In this document: one piece after another, positions 1 through 5,295 of the stretch
How the letters are laid out: each line of letters begins with the position of its first letter
Numbering within the stretch: position 1 is the stretch's first letter
Assembly (NCBI GenBank): GCA_017622115.1
Contig: JAGART010000025.1
Coordinates: forward strand, 1 to 5,295
Direction: 5' to 3'
Length of the DNA stretch: 5,295 nucleotides
Source: Clostridia bacterium
Lineage (GTDB): Bacteria > Bacillota > Clostridia > Christensenellales > UBA1242
Translations under genes and position numbers: made by a program
Notes under the pieces: model-generated
Seen by the model: the letters and a program-made list of their open reading frames with translations, nothing else
What the model was told of the DNA's origin: nothing
The model's database searches: none

Positions 1-158
1 ATGATTTCTACACTGTCCTGCCAGTGCAGAGGAACAAAGGGAAAATCCACGGGAATGGTACAGGGATAGACATTAAATGCAAACATTGTATCAGAATGTC
101 GCTTGGTTTCATGATAGGCGGAATTTTTTAAATTTATTGAATTTTCAACATTTTTCAT
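1..158 (-). CDS. AraC-family transcriptional regulator, N-terminal fragment (cut by window edge)
   Basis: Only the first 52 codons are present; the gene continues beyond base 1. The fragment begins MKNVENSINL and contains the stretch NVYPCTIPVDFPFVPLHWQD, which I recognise as the start of the cupin-like effector-binding domain of AraC/XylS-type regulators of Clostridia (usual form YPCTIPxDFPxVPLHWHDExE). The DNA-binding helix-turn-helix domain would lie at the missing C-terminus, so the family call rests on the N-terminus alone. The ATG at 158-156 is chosen because an AGAGGTG ribosome binding site (166-172) sits about 7 bases upstream and a good promoter lies just above it. The usual second His of the HWHDE motif is Gln here (HWQDS). 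The part distal to the start (bases 1-60) is about 47% GC, richer than its neighbours. Such proteins usually respond to a sugar or other small ligand; no ligand or target can be read from this fragment. Confidence 0.72.
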   Translation of the reverse strand, partial: MKNVENSINLKNSAYHETKRHSDTMFAFNVYPCTIPVDFPFVPLHWQDSVEI

Positions 159-177
159 ACTTTTTCACCTCTATATA

Positions 178-206
178 ACTATATCACATTTTTTTACAAA
201 TTGCAA
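178..206 (-). promoter_or_regulatory. Extended -10 sigma-A promoter of the AraC-family gene
   Basis: Reading the minus strand, a TTGCAA -35 box (206-201) is separated by 17 bases from a TATAGT -10 box (183-178). The -10 box is preceded directly by TGTGA, giving a TGn extended -10. The predicted transcription start is near 171-172, which puts the AGAGGTG ribosome binding site almost at the 5' end of the transcript. The leader would be only about 13-15 bases, leaving no room for a riboswitch or attenuator. Confidence 0.7.
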
Positions 207-255
207 ATTTTATTTTTAATTAATAGTATCCACCTTTAAAACTTATTTTTCACCC

Positions 256-299
256 AAAACAAAAGGTACTATGCATAAGCATAATACTTGCATAATACC
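256..299 (-). terminator. Intrinsic terminator downstream of the OLD-type ATPase gene
   Basis: On the minus strand GGTATTATGCA (299-289) can pair with TGCATAGTACC (275-265), giving an 11-bp stem with a single G-U wobble. The loop is 13 bases and the stem is followed by the U-rich tract TTTTGTTTT (264-256). The hairpin starts 31 bases after the TAG stop of the ATPase gene. It therefore closes the two-gene operon and separates it from the AraC-family gene. The loop is longer than ideal and the stem is AT-rich, so efficiency may be moderate. Confidence 0.68.
273..298. repeat. Short direct repeats GCATAA/GCATAATAC within the terminator region
   Basis: On the plus strand GCATAA occurs at 273-278, 279-284 and 290-295. 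The longer copy GCATAATAC is at 279-287 and again at 290-298, an 11-base period of about one helical turn. The repeats lie about 75-100 bases upstream of the AraC-family promoter, a plausible place for an activator site. They also form the loop and one arm of the terminator hairpin, so part of the repetition may simply reflect that structure. Confidence 0.4.
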
Positions 300-329
300 C
301 CTATTTTAAAGCAAAAATTACTATTTTTA

Positions 330-2111
330 CTATATTTTCATTATTTTATTAAACAAAGTTTCCCAAAGTTTAGAAGCAGTCTTTAAAGTTTTGAGTTTCT
401 TTTTATTTTCCTCTACATAAGTACAAATTTTTTGAGCCATTACCAAACGATAATCCTCTGGCAACTCTTTTTGACGCTTACTTGCCTCTAATTGTTGAAT
501 AAATGGCAAAGTTGTACGAACGGCAAATTCCTGACCAAAAATATCTACTAAATAATTACCACAACTTTCAGCAAAGTATTCGTATGGAATTAAGTCTTCC
601 AAAGTTTGATAATTACCTGCAAGTTTTGGAGTAACAACTTTATCATTTTGTTGTTGATATAAATCATTTTTAAGTGATTTTATAACATCTTGCATATTTT
701 CCGTTTCATCAATCAACACATACGGCAATTTGCCATTGTTACTAATTATTTGAGCAGTACCTTCTAATGAATCTTTTGCAACATTAATAAATACTGGCGG
801 ATTTTTAATCATTTCTTGATTAACTGCATTTATTTCTGTCAAATAAGATTTAAACATATTTAAATACAAAACATCTGCTTCACTCAAAACAATAATTGGA
901 GTACAATCTTTTAAAATTGCTTGTGATACTTGCATATTTACAGAAGTACTTACAGGAATAAGAGCATTGAAGCTTGAATTAGATTTTGATTTAAAAGATA
1001 AATCACTACTAACTAAACTATGTCCTTTTGAGTCTTTATACACTACTCTTGTACGATTAAGTTTTTCTGCAGGCAACATAAAACTACTATGTGTAGAATA
1101 TACAATTTGATTAGTTTTTGCAAGTTCATCAAAGAATGTTACTAAATCTTGTTGAGCGAGACCGTGTAAAGTTGCCCCACTTTCATCTAGCAACATAACC
1201 GTATTTGTATAAAAAAGTTGACTTTCTAATGTAAATACCAAAAAGAACGATAAGAACCATTGCATACCGACACTTCTTTCATCAAGTGGCGCACGAATTC
1301 CTTCTTGGTCTGTAACAAAAATAGTAAGATTTCCGCCATCAAAAGCAAATTCAAATTTATACTTACCTTGTCTCCACCATTGATTAAATTCCCTAGTAAG
1401 TCTTTCACCTGCTTCTTTAAATAACTTTTTATAACGCTCTTGTTTTGTTGTTAATTGCTCTAATTGTTCTGCTGTAAGTTTAAGTTGCTTTTTAGAAGCT
1501 TGTTCCAAAATTGGAGAATCGCAAATCAACATTTCTGGCGTAATACCTATGTACATAAGCAATAATTTAACAGTACGGCGTTTTGACTTGCTTATAGTAT
1601 TAATACCAGCCTTATTAAATTTAGCCAACATTTGAGGCAAATAGATATTACTATCAAGATTACCATAGTTGCTATAATATATAAAGCCAGGCATAATTTT
1701 TATGATAAAATCATCTAATTTTGCCTTAATATTATCATTAATTTTTACAGGATATTCAACTGAATAATTACCACTCAAATATCTTGAAACAATGACTTTA
1801 TCAAAAGCCAACACGCCATCAAATTTCTTTCTGATTAACTCTTTATCATAAGGGCGAAGTTTAAATTCTGCTGTTATGAAAATTGGCAAACCATCTGCGT
1901 CCATAATTTTATCAAAACGGTCAATCGGCACATCATTTTTTGATATTTTATTGTCGGCACGAAAAGCTGGCTTCAACTTCCATAAAGCACGCAAAAGGTT
2001 ACTTTTACCCGCCTCATTTACACCTGCAATAGCGGTTACATCATCACAATCCACCCAACCACTATCTACAAAAGACCTAAAATTTTGTACTCTAAATTTT
2101 GTTAATTTCAT
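330..2111 (-). CDS. OLD-family AAA/ABC ATPase with degenerate C-terminal TOPRIM-like domain
   Basis: A 593-residue protein predicted to be soluble. The N-terminal part is an ABC-type ATPase of the AAA_15/AAA_21 kind: the start MKLTKFRVQNFRSF is followed by Walker A GVNEAGKS (residues 30-37). The signature-like RSVGMQWFLSF is at 279-289, Walker B VMLLDE at 305-310 and the switch histidine in YSTHSS at 338-343. Residues 110-250 are the helical insertion between the two ATPase halves. Residues about 403-515 resemble the TOPRIM domain of OLD nucleases (VLSEADVLYL near 408-417, LPYVLIDET 462-470, TLEDLIP 503-509). The expected catalytic Glu aligns with Leu409, and the DxD motif reads D468-E-T470, so nuclease activity is doubtful. 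The ATG overlaps the TGA of the upstream gene as ATGA, with a GGAG site 7 bases before it, indicating translational coupling. Known relatives include OLD nucleases, GajA of Gabija and AriA of PARIS. A defence role is inference only. Confidence 0.85.
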   Translation of the reverse strand: MKLTKFRVQNFRSFVDSGWVDCDDVTAIAGVNEAGKSNLLRALWKLKPAFRADNKISKNDVPIDRFDKIMDADGLPIFITAEFKLRPYDKELIRKKFDGVLAFDKVIVSRYLSGNYSVEYPVKINDNIKAKLDDFIIKIMPGFIYYSNYGNLDSNIYLPQMLAKFNKAGINTISKSKRRTVKLLLMYIGITPEMLICDSPILEQASKKQLKLTAEQLEQLTTKQERYKKLFKEAGERLTREFNQWWRQGKYKFEFAFDGGNLTIFVTDQEGIRAPLDERSVGMQWFLSFFLVFTLESQLFYTNTVMLLDESGATLHGLAQQDLVTFFDELAKTNQIVYSTHSSFMLPAEKLNRTRVVYKDSKGHSLVSSDLSFKSKSNSSFNALIPVSTSVNMQVSQAILKDCTPIIVLSEADVLYLNMFKSYLTEINAVNQEMIKNPPVFINVAKDSLEGTAQIISNNGKLPYVLIDETENMQDVIKSLKNDLYQQQNDKVVTPKLAGNYQTLEDLIPYEYFAESCGNYLVDIFGQEFAVRTTLPFIQQLEASKRQKELPEDYRLVMAQKICTYVEENKKKLKTLKTASKLWETLFNKIMKI

Positions 2112-3238
2112 TTTTTATCTCCATTACTTTTTATTGCTTCGTTACGCATTTTATTTAATAATTCGCTAGAATTTTTATTTTGATTATGTGTACTTTCTAT
2201 ATTAAATTTCTTTAATATATTATGGAAATGTACATTCGATTTTTCAAAAGGTTGCTTGATAAATATATAATCATCACGCTTATCATTTTTAGGTTTTGAA
2301 TGCATATATAATCGAGGTTTTTCCTCTTGAACTTTTTTAATTTCTTTTTCTATTTGATTTTGCTCAAACTTTTTAATATCTTCTAAAATTGGAATTTCTT
2401 CAACTTCGATAGACTTTTGCTCTTTCTTTTCTTTTCGTTCTGTCTTTTCTTTTTTTGATTTAGTTTTTTCTTTTGGAATAGGTTTTTGTTGTTCTACACT
2501 TTCTTCCAGAGGTTCTTCAACTTTTAAATCTTCATCAGCCTCATCAATCTTTTCATCTTGCCCTATATCAACATCTTCTACGTTGTCATTTTCCAACTTA
2601 TCTGCATCAAGTTTTTGTAAGTCATCAGTTGGTTCGAGTTCTTCTTTTTTAGTTTCGCTAGATATATTTTCGCTATTTTTAGAATTAGCATTGTTTTGTT
2701 TTAGATTTCTAAAAAAATACAGAATGATTAGACTTATAAGACACAAACACGGAATAATCACAAAAACCCACAAAGGAAATCCCGAGAGCAAAAATCCAAC
2801 AAAACCACTAGTTATTGCCGAAGTCGAAACTATTTTAGCAAAAATATAATTTTGTGATAAAGTTAAATTTGAATTATCTTTATTTTTTTGCAACACAACA
2901 TTAGAGTTATCGATTTCAATAATTTTTGCAATATAATCACTGCTAAAATCAATTACTCCATTATTTACATATAAAACGTAATCCCCAACATTTAAATCAA
3001 AATTTTTTGAAACAACGACTTGCCTACCTTGTTGCAAATCGGGTTCATTTAAATCATCTGTTATATCAACTACATTATAGCCAAAAATAGATATATGCCC
3101 AGAAGTAGAAGATATAAACTTGGACACTACACAAGTAACACCAAAAATGATGAACACAAAAAGCATACAAATCAAGGCGATTTGAACAATAAGTTTTATA
3201 TTAAACTTTCCTTTTGTCTCAACAGCGTCTGCACCCAT
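2108..3238 (-). CDS. Membrane protein with degenerate SipW-like signal peptidase domain and long charged cytoplasmic tail
   Basis: A 376-residue protein with two hydrophobic helices (about 14-40 and 144-176). Between them is an extracytoplasmic domain whose order matches SipW/archaeal-type signal peptidase I. DDLNEPDLQQG (61-71) stands where SGSMEPxxxxG is expected, then LNVGDYVLY (82-90), IAKIIEI (103-109) where HRIVEI is expected, KNKDN (118-122) for KGDAN, and IFAKIV (132-137) for VIGKVV. The nucleophile Ser position is Leu63 and the catalytic His position is Ala104, so peptidase activity is unlikely. After helix 2 comes a cytoplasmic tail of about 200 residues: an acidic stretch (198-250), a Lys/Glu-rich, likely coiled or disordered stretch (252-307), then a less biased C-terminal segment (320-376). 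The ATG at 3238 has an AGGAG site 7 bases upstream and a promoter 39 bases above. It is the first gene of an operon and overlaps the ATPase gene by 4 bp. The tail could be the contact surface for that ATPase (inference). Confidence 0.7.
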   Translation of the reverse strand: MGADAVETKGKFNIKLIVQIALICMLFVFIIFGVTCVVSKFISSTSGHISIFGYNVVDITDDLNEPDLQQGRQVVVSKNFDLNVGDYVLYVNNGVIDFSSDYIAKIIEIDNSNVVLQKNKDNSNLTLSQNYIFAKIVSTSAITSGFVGFLLSGFPLWVFVIIPCLCLISLIILYFFRNLKQNNANSKNSENISSETKKEELEPTDDLQKLDADKLENDNVEDVDIGQDEKIDEADEDLKVEEPLEESVEQQKPIPKEKTKSKKEKTERKEKKEQKSIEVEEIPILEDIKKFEQNQIEKEIKKVQEEKPRLYMHSKPKNDKRDDYIFIKQPFEKSNVHFHNILKKFNIESTHNQNKNSSELLNKMRNEAIKSNGDKK

Positions 3239-3276
3239 TGAATTGCTCCTAAATCAAGTCTAACCTATTTTTATTT

Positions 3277-3305
3277 ATTTTATCACAGAACTAAAATTTT
3301 GGCAA
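3277..3305 (-). promoter_or_regulatory. Extended -10 sigma-A promoter of the pseudo-peptidase/ATPase operon
   Basis: On the minus strand TTGCCA (3305-3300, five of six matches to the -35 consensus) is followed after 17 bases by TAAAAT (3282-3277, five of six matches to the -10 consensus). TGTGA sits directly before the -10 box, giving a TGn extension. Transcription should start near 3270, leaving a leader of about 32 bases that carries the AGGAG ribosome binding site. The promoter lies downstream of a strong terminator, so the operon appears to be transcribed independently of the genes before it. Confidence 0.75.
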
Positions 3306-3317
3306 TAAAATTGATAT

Positions 3318-3346
3318 AAAAAAAGCACTTTAAAAAGTGCTTTTTT
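3318..3346 (-). terminator. Intrinsic terminator after the 230-residue membrane protein gene
   Basis: The arms GCACTTT (3325-3331) and AAAGTGC (3334-3340) form a near-perfect inverted repeat, extended by an A-run on one side (3318-3324) and a T-run on the other (3341-3346). The total potential stem is about 12-13 bp. On the minus strand it begins immediately after the TAA stop at 3350-3348 and ends in a run of seven U. Because both flanks are A/T runs it would also work on the plus strand, although no plus-strand gene is seen here. Confidence 0.9.
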
Positions 3347-3347
3347 A

Positions 3348-4040
3348 TTAATTATATACAGTAAATTTGCCTTCATCTTGCAAAGCATTTAACACATTGT
3401 AAAGAGAGTGATAATTTGCAATACCAGTATAGTAGTAGTTTGTACTTGTAGAAGTATCTAATGCAGTACTACGGCGAAGATAGAAAGTCTTTTCTTCTAC
3501 ACTATTTGTAGCACTTACAGCAAAAGTAGCTGCTTTGTAATATACTTCATCAATAGAAGTTTGACCATTTGATAAAGTATATTTAAATGCACTGCCATTA
3601 GCATCAGTCATTAATTGATTTTCATCCCAGTAAAAAGCCACAGAGAAAGTATCTGTTGTTGCTAAATTACTATAAGATTTTGATGAAGCACTATAATTTG
3701 CTGTTTTGCCTTTACCTGCGTAGCCATTAAAAATAGCATCCATTACTGTTGGGCTACTTGCATTGTTGTAAGCATTCCAAACACGATTAAAGTCATCTCT
3801 TGTTTCTTCTACATCAGCATACAAAGTAAGTTGAGTAGAGTTGATTTTTAATACTATACGGTCAGGAGAATTATCAAATTTTACACCAGTGTAAGTAGGA
3901 ATAACTGCCAACAAAATCGTTGTCAAAATCAACACACCTATTACTGAAAAAGCAACTATTGCAGTAATGAAGTTTGATTTTTTCATTTTTTTGTAAAAAG
4001 GCACTTTTACAGATTGATTTGCATCTTGCTGAATTTCCAT
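3348..4040 (-). CDS. Uncharacterised single-pass membrane protein with extracytoplasmic domain
   Basis: A 230-residue protein that I do not recognise. Residues 1-23 are cytoplasmic and include the basic VPFYKKMKKSN stretch. One hydrophobic helix spans about 25-48, and by the positive-inside rule the remaining 180 residues lie outside the membrane. The outer region begins TGVKFDNSPDRIVLKIN, is rich in Ser, Thr, Asn and Tyr, and has no cysteine. It has no catalytic motif I can name and ends in a probable helix (YHSLYNVLNALQDEG, 210-224). The ATG at 4040 is supported by an AAAGGA site about 6 bases upstream and a promoter above it. A terminator follows the stop directly, so the gene is probably transcribed alone. 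It sits 100 bp downstream of ftsH, but that gives no firm functional link. It could be a surface or envelope protein of a narrow lineage. The reading frame is secure, the function unknown. Confidence 0.82.
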   Translation of the reverse strand: MEIQQDANQSVKVPFYKKMKKSNFITAIVAFSVIGVLILTTILLAVIPTYTGVKFDNSPDRIVLKINSTQLTLYADVEETRDDFNRVWNAYNNASSPTVMDAIFNGYAGKGKTANYSASSKSYSNLATTDTFSVAFYWDENQLMTDANGSAFKYTLSNGQTSIDEVYYKAATFAVSATNSVEEKTFYLRRSTALDTSTSTNYYYTGIANYHSLYNVLNALQDEGKFTVYN

Positions 4041-4087
4041 AGTCTATCCTTTAAAGTTTTATTTGCAAATTTCAAATTGCTTTCCTT

Positions 4088-4117
4088 ATGATATCACATA
4101 TCAATAAATTTGGTCAA
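4088..4117 (-). promoter_or_regulatory. Sigma-A promoter of the 230-residue membrane protein gene, with an overlapping dyad
   Basis: On the minus strand TTGACC (4117-4112, five of six matches) is followed after 18 bases by TATCAT (4093-4088), with TGTGA directly before the -10 box. Transcription should start near 4081, giving a leader of about 41 bases. The perfect dyad TGATATCACATATCA (plus strand, 4089-4103; 6-bp arms, 3-base centre) covers most of the -10 box and the adjoining spacer, so it could be a repressor site. In such AT-rich DNA it may equally be chance. Confidence 0.7.
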
Positions 4118-4140
4118 CTTATTTTGCATTGTTTTCACTA

Positions 4141-5295
4141 TTAATTTTTGTCATTTTTGGTGATTTTAATTTCTTTATCTTTTTTAACTTGTTGAGAATT
4201 ATTCTCTTGTGCTTTTTGTGTTGCACCAGAATACGCACCTTGAACGCTTTTTTCCAAATCAGTCATAGCACTTTGTTGTTGAGCAAGTCTTTCTTCTTCC
4301 TCTTTCTTTTTACGTTCTAATGCTTCTTGGTCTTTTTTCTTGCGTTCTTCTGCACGTTTATCCATTGCTTCAATTACTTCTGCACTTGATTTACCAGCCA
4401 TAAGTTCTTCAACTTCTTGTGCGTAAATTGTTTGTTTAGCAACCAAAGTAGCAGTCATTGCTTCCAAAATATCACGATTCTTTTCAAGAATATTAATTGC
4501 ATCTTGTTCACATTGTTCGATAATTGCTTTAATTTCGCTATCAATAAGATTTGCAGTAGCTTCACTAATATTACTACGTTGTTGGAAATCACGACCGAGG
4601 AATACTTCACCACCATCAGCATAACAAACTGGACCGAGTTTTTCACTCATACCATATTTTGTTACCATATCACGAGCGATACCAGTTGAAACCTCGATAT
4701 CGTTACTAGCACCAGTAGCAACGTGTCCATAAATCAATTTTTCAGCAGCACGACCACCCATAGCACCAGTAATGTGTTGCAACATTTCTTCACGAGTCAT
4801 TTGAGTAGCATCTGCACGTTTACGGTCAACGTGTGCAGTCATACCACCAGACATACCACGAGGAATAATTGTAACTTCTTGAACTTCTCTATCATCACCG
4901 TGTAATGCTTTAATTACAATTGTATGACCTGCTTCGTGATAAGCAGTTGTCTTTTTGTCTTCATCACTTGCTTTGTGAGTTTTCTTTTGAGGACCATATT
5001 CAACTTTTAATGAACCCTCAAAAATATCTGTTTCTGTAATTAAGTTTCTGTTATCACGTACTGCAAGAATTGCTGCTTCGTTTAAAATGTTTTCGATATC
5101 AGCACCTGTTGCACTAGGCAAACGTCTTGCAATACCTTCCCAGTCAATATCATCTGCAAAAGGTTTATTTTTTGCATACAATTTTAAGATTTTAATTCTA
5201 CCTTCGAGGTCTGGGCGATTTACAACTATTCTACGGTCAAAACGACCAGCACGCAAAAGCGCAGGGTCAAGAACATCAGGTCTGTTTGTAGCAGC
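4141..5295 (-). CDS. ftsH: ATP-dependent zinc metalloprotease FtsH, C-terminal part (5' end outside window)
   Basis: An open frame of 384 codons plus stop runs in from the window end; the N-terminal membrane helices and Walker motifs lie beyond it. The fragment opens with the end of the AAA+ module: the second region of homology RPDVLDPALLRAGRFDR, with the two arginine-finger residues at R15 and R18. The lid follows with GADIENILNEAAILAVR. The M41 peptidase domain has the zinc site HEAGH at fragment residues 120-124 and the third ligand Asp199 in TGASNDIE. Conserved GGEVFLGRDF lies near 228-237. FtsH degrades misassembled membrane proteins and some soluble regulators at the cytoplasmic face of the inner membrane. 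After the last conserved helix (about residue 312) comes a tail of roughly 72 residues, very rich in Lys, Glu and Gln, which is likely coiled or disordered. No clear intrinsic terminator follows the stop; the next promoter starts within 25 bases. Confidence 0.97.
   Translation of the reverse strand, partial: AATNRPDVLDPALLRAGRFDRRIVVNRPDLEGRIKILKLYAKNKPFADDIDWEGIARRLPSATGADIENILNEAAILAVRDNRNLITETDIFEGSLKVEYGPQKKTHKASDEDKKTTAYHEAGHTIVIKALHGDDREVQEVTIIPRGMSGGMTAHVDRKRADATQMTREEMLQHITGAMGGRAAEKLIYGHVATGASNDIEVSTGIARDMVTKYGMSEKLGPVCYADGGEVFLGRDFQQRSNISEATANLIDSEIKAIIEQCEQDAINILEKNRDILEAMTATLVAKQTIYAQEVEELMAGKSSAEVIEAMDKRAEERKKKDQEALERKKKEEEERLAQQQSAMTDLEKSVQGAYSGATQKAQENNSQQVKKDKEIKITKNDKN

Noticed and set aside
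1..330. The AraC-family gene as part of, or regulator of, the pseudo-peptidase/ATPase operon
   Set aside because: It has its own promoter and lies behind a terminator, and no shared operator is visible at the operon promoter. Adjacency alone does not support a link.
1876..2849. Plus-strand open frames at 1876-2169 and 2583-2849
   Set aside because: They lie opposite well-supported minus-strand genes, have no ribosome binding site or promoter, and encode low-complexity Ser/Phe/Leu-rich peptides typical of antisense frames in AT-rich genes.
4061..4080. Palindrome ATTTGCAAAT and the related stretch near 195-212 as a shared operator
   Set aside because: The two copies sit at different places relative to their promoters (leader versus -35) and match poorly outside the AT-rich core; chance is enough to explain them.
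4041..4140. An intrinsic terminator directly after ftsH
   Set aside because: No GC-containing hairpin followed by a U-run is visible on the minus strand; the only strong dyad is the promoter-overlapping one at 4089-4103.
4129..4905. Plus-strand open frames at 4129-4320, 4417-4689 and 4723-4905, and minus-strand frames at 4455-4646 and 1226-1408
   Set aside because: The first four overlap ftsH in other frames; the last lies inside the ATPase gene. None has translation signals or a recognisable product.
5254..5256. TTG at 5256-5254 as a start codon for an FtsH-like protein
   Set aside because: The frame is open to the window edge and the upstream codons read AATNRPDVLDPAL, the conserved AAA+ sequence, so this is an internal Leu codon of a longer ftsH.
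1..5295. CRISPR arrays, tRNA or rRNA genes, insertion sequences
   Set aside because: No regularly spaced repeats, cloverleaf sequence, transposase motif or paired terminal inverted repeats were seen; intergenic gaps are all under 175 bases.

Overview
The window is an AT-rich bacterial segment. Every recognisable gene lies on the minus strand, so transcription runs from high to low coordinates. The low GC content, the good AGGAG-type ribosome binding sites, the sigma-A promoters with an extended -10, and an AraC N-terminus of the type common in Clostridia together suggest a low-GC Firmicute, probably an uncultured gut-type Clostridia lineage. This is inferred from composition and style, not from a database match.

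In transcriptional order the window holds five genes. (1) The C-terminal 384 codons of ftsH, the membrane AAA+ zinc protease, cut by the window end (4141-5295). (2) An unrecognised single-pass membrane protein of 230 residues (3348-4040) with its own promoter and a strong intrinsic terminator directly after its stop codon, so it is probably monocistronic. (3) A 376-residue two-helix membrane protein (2108-3238). Its extracytoplasmic domain looks like a SipW/archaeal-type signal peptidase I, but the expected Ser and His catalytic positions are occupied by Leu and Ala. It carries a cytoplasmic tail of about 200 very charged residues. (4) A 593-residue OLD-type ABC ATPase (330-2111) with intact ATPase motifs and a C-terminal TOPRIM-like domain whose key acidic residues look partly lost. 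It overlaps the preceding gene by 4 bp (ATGA) and is followed by a hairpin terminator. (5) The first 52 codons of an AraC-family regulator (1-158) behind its own extended -10 promoter.

The most interesting unit is the two-gene operon 3238-330: a probably dead signal-peptidase-fold membrane protein translationally coupled to an OLD-type ATPase. It has its own promoter and is bracketed by terminators, so it looks like a self-contained module. A soluble ABC-type sensor or switch ATPase paired with a membrane partner would fit a defence or stress system, but nothing in the sequence proves that role. ftsH is a core gene and suggests the module sits beside chromosomal housekeeping DNA.
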